Source of the DNA: Acidovorax delafieldii
GTDB lineage: Bacteria > Pseudomonadota > Gammaproteobacteria > Burkholderiales > Burkholderiaceae_C
DNA: 64,000 nt
Reading direction: 5' to 3'
Assembly (NCBI GenBank): GCA_002377855.1
Contig: DFQQ01000010.1
Coordinates: 62,001 to 126,000 of the forward strand
Of the stretch, positions 60,673-64,000 are shown one piece after another. Numbering within the stretch: position 1 is the first letter of the stretch; each line of letters opens with the position of its first letter. Below the pieces are notes generated by a model that saw nothing but the letters and a program-made list of their open reading frames with translations, made no database searches and had not been told where the DNA came from. Position numbers and translations under genes: made by a program.

Positions 60673-61765
60673 CTGGCCTGCGGCCAAACTGCCGCGCAAC
60701 GAAGGCCCACAGGAGGGCAGACGCGTCGGGGCCCGCAGGGTCGCTGTAGGGCATGCGCGACGCGCCGCCGCTCCAGGCATGGTCCAGCCCCGCAATTTCG
60801 CGCACCGCCACCGCCACCCGCCCCGCCGCCTTGAACTCCGTCGCCCGCATGGGGTAGCGCTTGCCCCGCAGCAAGGTGCGTGAAGCCGCAGGGCGAGCGC
60901 CAGAAGCACTGGCCCACAACAGCGCCGTTGCGCTCGCGTTGCGCACCGAAACCACGGAATCCGCATCGCCGTGCAGAACAAGCAAGGGCGGCAAGCGCAA
61001 GCCAGCTGGCGCACCCTGCCCCCGGGTTGCAGCGGCAGGAACTGGCAGCACGGCAAAGGCCTCGGGCAAGTGGGCGTCGCGGCTGCCGCGCATGGCGGCC
61101 ATGGCATTGGCGGCCGATTCCGCGGTGCCCGGGGCCACGCCAGAGTGCATCACTACCGCACAGAACCTGGTCGGGTACAGGGCACCCAGCAGCGCGGCCA
61201 TGCTGGCGCCGGCCGACAGCCCGGCCACCGCTACCCGGTCCAGGTCCACCGGATGCCGCCGCGCCACCTGGTCCACTGCCGCCAGCAAGGTGGCCGCCTC
61301 GGCGTCGGCCTTGCCACTGCGGCGCTCGTACCAGTTCCAGCAGCCATGGGCATTGGCAATGCGCTCCTGCTCTGGGTACAACACCAAAAAGCGCTTGCGC
61401 ACTGCGATGCGATTCATGCGCGAAATGGCAGCAAGATCGCGCCCGGTCTGCCTGCACCCGTGCAGCATTACCAGCAGTGGAAAGGTCTCTCCCGGCGCGG
61501 CAGCCAGGCCCGGGGGCACGAACAGATGAAAGCGCCGCGCGCCCGCCGGGCCCGGGGCAATGCCAGACACCCACTGCGTGGGCGGGCTGGCCAGCTTGCT
61601 GGGCTGGGGGCTCGCCGCTGCCACGCCTTGCCGCACGGGCCGCGCCTGCACCGACACCGCTTTCTTGCGCGCTGCAGGCTTGGTGGCGCGCACCAGCGCC
61701 GCGAGGTTGCGTTGGTACGCGCGGGTGATGGTCGCCAGGGAAAACAAACGGGACTTGCGGGGCAT
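60665..61765 (-). CDS. PHB depolymerase-family esterase
   Basis: 366-residue alpha/beta hydrolase of the LpqC/PHB depolymerase type. The oxyanion region is LHGCRQTGRD (101-110), the nucleophile Ser184 is in GLSAGAS, the Asp is in LHGDADSVV and the His is in GLDHAWSGG. The first 60 residues are Arg/Lys/Ala/Pro-rich and lack a clear signal peptide, so the enzyme is probably intracellular or atypically exported. It may act on intracellular polyhydroxyalkanoate or other esters. Its stop lies in repeat copy 7. Confidence 0.88.
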   Translation of the reverse strand: MPRKSRLFSLATITRAYQRNLAALVRATKPAARKKAVSVQARPVRQGVAAASPQPSKLASPPTQWVSGIAPGPAGARRFHLFVPPGLAAAPGETFPLLVMLHGCRQTGRDLAAISRMNRIAVRKRFLVLYPEQERIANAHGCWNWYERRSGKADAEAATLLAAVDQVARRHPVDLDRVAVAGLSAGASMAALLGALYPTRFCAVVMHSGVAPGTAESAANAMAAMRGSRDAHLPEAFAVLPVPAAATRGQGAPAGLRLPPLLVLHGDADSVVSVRNASATALLWASASGARPAASRTLLRGKRYPMRATEFKAAGRVAVAVREIAGLDHAWSGGASRMPYSDPAGPDASALLWAFVARQFGRRPVI

Positions 61766-61853
61766 GGGGCTCCAACGATTAAGGGAAAACCCTGATCACC
61801 TTAGCAGGGATTGGTGATTCCTGTTGGGCAGTTTCGCCCTTGTGCATGAGAGA

Positions 61854-61883
61854 CAAGCGCCTACAGCTATTAAAGATATAGCG
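61854..61883. repeat. Half-copy of the palindromic intergenic repeat
   Basis: AAGCGCCTACAGCTATTAAA followed by GATATAGC matches one arm and the tail of the element. It lies in the 257-bp gap between esterase and isochorismatase genes, where no gene is seen. Confidence 0.5.
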
Positions 61884-62022
61884 ACCCAGCGGCCGCTCGA
61901 AAACCATGGCAGACCGAGAAGGTCAATGTCCTGATTTGATTGATACCTGTCTGCATTCGAGCAGAGTCGCGCCAGCGCTTGGAAAATAAGCGCATGTCCA
62001 AAACATCGCTGAAAGGCACCCC

Positions 62023-62616
62023 ATGAAATCTTGTCTGATAGTGATTGATGTGCAGGAATCATTCCGACATCGCCCGTTTTTTACCGCCACCGACCTGCCC
62101 GCCTACCTGAGCGCGCAAAACGCATTGATCGAGGGCTGCGTTGCGCAGCAGGTGCCCGTGGTGCGGATCTTTCACGCCGAGGGGCCCCAGACGCCAGACA
62201 ACCCGTTTTCCCCAGCATCGGGCCACGTGCGGCCGCTGGACGGGCTCACGCACTTCGACGCCGCCGCCACCTTCACCAAGTCACGCCACAGTGCCTTGGT
62301 AGACACAGGCCTCGCGGTATGGCTGACACGGCACGGTATCCGTCACCTCATCATCAGCGGCATCCGCACTGAACAATGCTGCGAGACCACGGCGCGCCAC
62401 GCGTCAGACATGGGCTGGACAGTGGATTACGTGCTGGACGCCACGCACACCTGGGACATGGTCCAGCCCAGCGGAGTGCCCCTGGCAGCAGCCGATATCA
62501 AAGCGCGCACCGCCACCGTGCTGCAGGGCCGGTTCGCCATCGTGTGCACGGTGCAAGAAGCCCTGGCGCGGCTGCCTTCAGCCACCCAGCACGGCATGGC
62601 CGAGGCAACCGCATGA
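62023..62616 (+). CDS. Isochorismatase-family cysteine hydrolase
   Basis: 197 residues, cysteine hydrolase fold. The triad is Asp9 (VIDVQESF), Lys86 (FTKSRHSAL) and Cys119 (GIRTEQCCETT). Members hydrolyse amides such as nicotinamide or ureas, or isochorismate; the active-site Cys shows it can be an amidase. The product is small and cytoplasmic. No clear SD. It is coupled to the next gene through ATGA, so the two proteins are likely co-translated. Confidence 0.88.
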   Translation: MKSCLIVIDVQESFRHRPFFTATDLPAYLSAQNALIEGCVAQQVPVVRIFHAEGPQTPDNPFSPASGHVRPLDGLTHFDAAATFTKSRHSALVDTGLAVWLTRHGIRHLIISGIRTEQCCETTARHASDMGWTVDYVLDATHTWDMVQPSGVPLAAADIKARTATVLQGRFAIVCTVQEALARLPSATQHGMAEATA

Positions 62617-63233
62617 GCCCCGCAAGCCAGACGTTGGCCGTTTCCATCTTGGTGTTCGACGATATGGAGGCCCTCGACCTGGGTGGCCCTTACGAGGTAT
62701 TCACCACGGCCACCCGCATGCACCAGCGCGCCCAACCGCAGGCGACGCCCGCATTCAGCGTGCAGTGCGTGGCCCGCACCTTGCAGCCCGTGCGGGCCCG
62801 CGCCGGACTGCGGGTGCTGCCCGACGCAGACTTCACCCATGCCGCACCAGCCCATGTACTGATCGTGCCCGGCGGCGTGGTCGACAGGGCCGCGGCATGC
62901 CCCGCCACCCTGGCGTGGGTGGCTGAGGCGGCGCAGGGCGCGCAGATCACGGCATCGGTCTGCACCGGGGCATTCATCCTGGCAGCCGCCGGTGTGCTGC
63001 GCGAAGGGCCCGTTACCACCCACTGGGAGGACATTGCCGATCTGCGCGCGCAATTCCCGCAACTTTCCGTGCAGGAAAACGTGCGCTGGGTGGACCAGGG
63101 CCGATGGGTCACCTCGGCGGGCATCAGCGCAGGCATTGACATGAGCCTGCACCTGGTCAGCCGCCTGATGGGCCCTGCGCTTGCACAGCGCACCGCCCGG
63201 CAGATGGACACGCCCTGGCATCCTGCGCCATGA
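62613..63233 (+). CDS. DJ-1/PfpI-family protein
   Basis: 206-residue DJ-1 superfamily protein. VFDDMEALDLGGPYEVF opens the fold, the nucleophilic elbow is ASVCTGAFILAAAG with Cys117, and VTTHWEDIADLRAQF follows. Members of this branch act as isonitrile hydratases, glyoxalases or proteases. It overlaps the isochorismatase stop (ATGA at 62613). It is followed by a third related gene at 63339. Confidence 0.9.
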   Translation: MSPASQTLAVSILVFDDMEALDLGGPYEVFTTATRMHQRAQPQATPAFSVQCVARTLQPVRARAGLRVLPDADFTHAAPAHVLIVPGGVVDRAAACPATLAWVAEAAQGAQITASVCTGAFILAAAGVLREGPVTTHWEDIADLRAQFPQLSVQENVRWVDQGRWVTSAGISAGIDMSLHLVSRLMGPALAQRTARQMDTPWHPAP

Positions 63234-63338
63234 TGGATGGGCTTGTGGCAGCCTCAGCGCGCGCCACGGGCCACCAACAGCGCCACTGCGCCCATGACAT
63301 CCCACGCGGCCATCGGAGTCCGCCGCCAATCACCTGCC

Positions 63339-64000
63339 ATGCGCCCCATCCACGTTTACTTTGCCCTGCTTCCTCACAGCCTGGTGCTGGACTGGGCCGG
63401 CCCGGCCGAGGCCCTGCGCATTGCCAACCAGCTGCTCATCGGCAGCGGCCAGCCCGCCCGGTTCGTGCTGCATTTCTCCAGCCCCACACCGCAAAGTGAG
63501 ACCTCTGTCGGGGCCATGCTCACGGGTCTGGAGCCATTGCCTGACTCCTTGCCCGAGCCAGCCTGGGTGGTGCTGGTGGGCTTGCCGGGCCAGCGCATTG
63601 ACGTGGACACCGCGCAAACCCGGGCCCTGCTGCATTGGCTGCGCGGCTTGCGGCTGGCCGTAGGGCAGCTCGAGTTGGTGACCGTCTGCGCCGGGGCAGT
63701 GCTCGCGGCGCATGCGGGCCTGCTCACCGGCCGCCGCGCCACCACACACCACCAGCACCTGAGCGAACTCAGCCAAGTGGACCCGCGCTGCGATGTGGCA
63801 GCCAACCGCGTGTTTGTGGCCGATGGCCCCGTGCACAGCAGTGCCGGGGTGACCACGGGCATAGACTTGTTGCTGCACCGCATCAGCGAAACCTGCGGCC
63901 CGGCATTGGCTGCGCAGGTGGCCCAGGCCATGGTGGTGGCCCTGCGCCGCGGGCCCGACGACCCGGAGTTTTCGCCGTTCTTGCACCACCGCAACCACAT
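63339..64000 (+). CDS. GlxA-type AraC/DJ-1 regulator, N-terminal part
   Basis: The frame runs off the right edge; 220 codons are visible. It is a DJ-1-like sensor domain (IHVYFALLPHSLVLDWAGPA opening, elbow VTVCAGAVLAAHAG with Cys117, and TTHHQHLSEL), as in the N-terminal half of GlxA regulators, whose AraC HTH would lie beyond the window. It probably regulates the isochorismatase/DJ-1 pair upstream. The start at 63339 has no strong SD. Confidence 0.8.
   Translation, partial: MRPIHVYFALLPHSLVLDWAGPAEALRIANQLLIGSGQPARFVLHFSSPTPQSETSVGAMLTGLEPLPDSLPEPAWVVLVGLPGQRIDVDTAQTRALLHWLRGLRLAVGQLELVTVCAGAVLAAHAGLLTGRRATTHHQHLSELSQVDPRCDVAANRVFVADGPVHSSAGVTTGIDLLLHRISETCGPALAAQVAQAMVVALRRGPDDPEFSPFLHHRNH

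Overview
The window reads as chromosomal DNA of a betaproteobacterium in the Comamonadaceae, closest in flavour to Acidovorax and relatives. The evidence is high GC with strong codon bias, several TRAP transporters and Bug/TctC-type receptors, an flhDC pair, the hemC-hemD-hemX-hemY operon, the xseB-ispA-dxs order, the hda/purM/AI-2E neighbourhood, and many copies of an intergenic palindrome built on the core ATAGCTGCTAGCGCTT. I see no rRNA, tRNA, CRISPR array, transposase, phage gene or plasmid function. Most of the window is core metabolism and transport.

Layout. 1-2.0 kb: a tungstate-type ABC importer (ATPase fragment and permease) divergent from a ModE-like regulator fused to a ligand-binding domain. 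2.2-7.4 kb: TRAP membrane subunits dctQ and dctM facing two tandem dctP receptors of the 2-oxoacid (TakP-like) type, with a terminator between the two receptor genes. 7.7-10.9 kb: xseB-ispA-dxs, with ATGA coupling between xseB and ispA. 11.2-14.4 kb: a Rieske oxygenase, an EamA exporter and a sulfurtransferase. 14.7-17.2 kb: flhDC, then a convergent operon for a FlgO-family protein and a second lipoprotein. 17.4-21.6 kb: an AI-2E family membrane protein and ppc. 21.7-25.9 kb: hemC, hemD, hemX, hemY. 26.3-28.2 kb: a b561-type cytochrome and two YceI proteins. 28.3-29.7 kb: a VOC protein and an AT-rich acetyltransferase that looks acquired. 29.7-34.4 kb: LysR, gcdH, a CaiB/SUGCT-like CoA-transferase and a Bug receptor, best read as glutarate/glutaryl-CoA use. 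34.7-37.6 kb: a chemoreceptor and PPK2. 37.8-39.6 kb: an FMN riboswitch controlling a RibH2-type lumazine synthase, then a PagL-like lipid A deacylase. 40.4-48.0 kb: a LysR gene divergent from a sugar-acid operon (dctP, IlvD/Edd dehydratase, FAH-family dehydratase, dctQ, dctM) in which two 60-bp hairpins flank the dehydratase gene. 48.4-49.4 kb: cheV. 49.7-50.9 kb: two small exported proteins. 51.1-59.4 kb: an epimerase-like protein, a ferredoxin-type reductase, a Bug receptor, folK-pcnB, a HAD phosphatase, hda and purM. 59.4-64 kb: a second AI-2E protein, a PHB-depolymerase-type esterase, and an isochorismatase/DJ-1/GlxA cluster running off the right edge.

How the genes work together. The transport loci are self-contained: each TRAP or Bug receptor sits beside its membrane subunits or its catabolic enzymes, and a divergent LysR gene marks the regulated unit. 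The hem genes feed tetrapyrrole synthesis and dxs/ispA feed isoprenoids. The motility genes (flhDC, flgO-like, chemoreceptor, cheV) are scattered.

I did not find a clearly new multi-gene system. The most useful observations are non-coding: the dispersed palindrome family, which often ends convergent genes, supplies stop codons and may have entered hemD in frame; the terminator inside the tandem dctP pair; the riboswitch; and the AT-rich insert with a misplaced ribosome-binding site. All family names come from recognising motifs by eye, without database searches.
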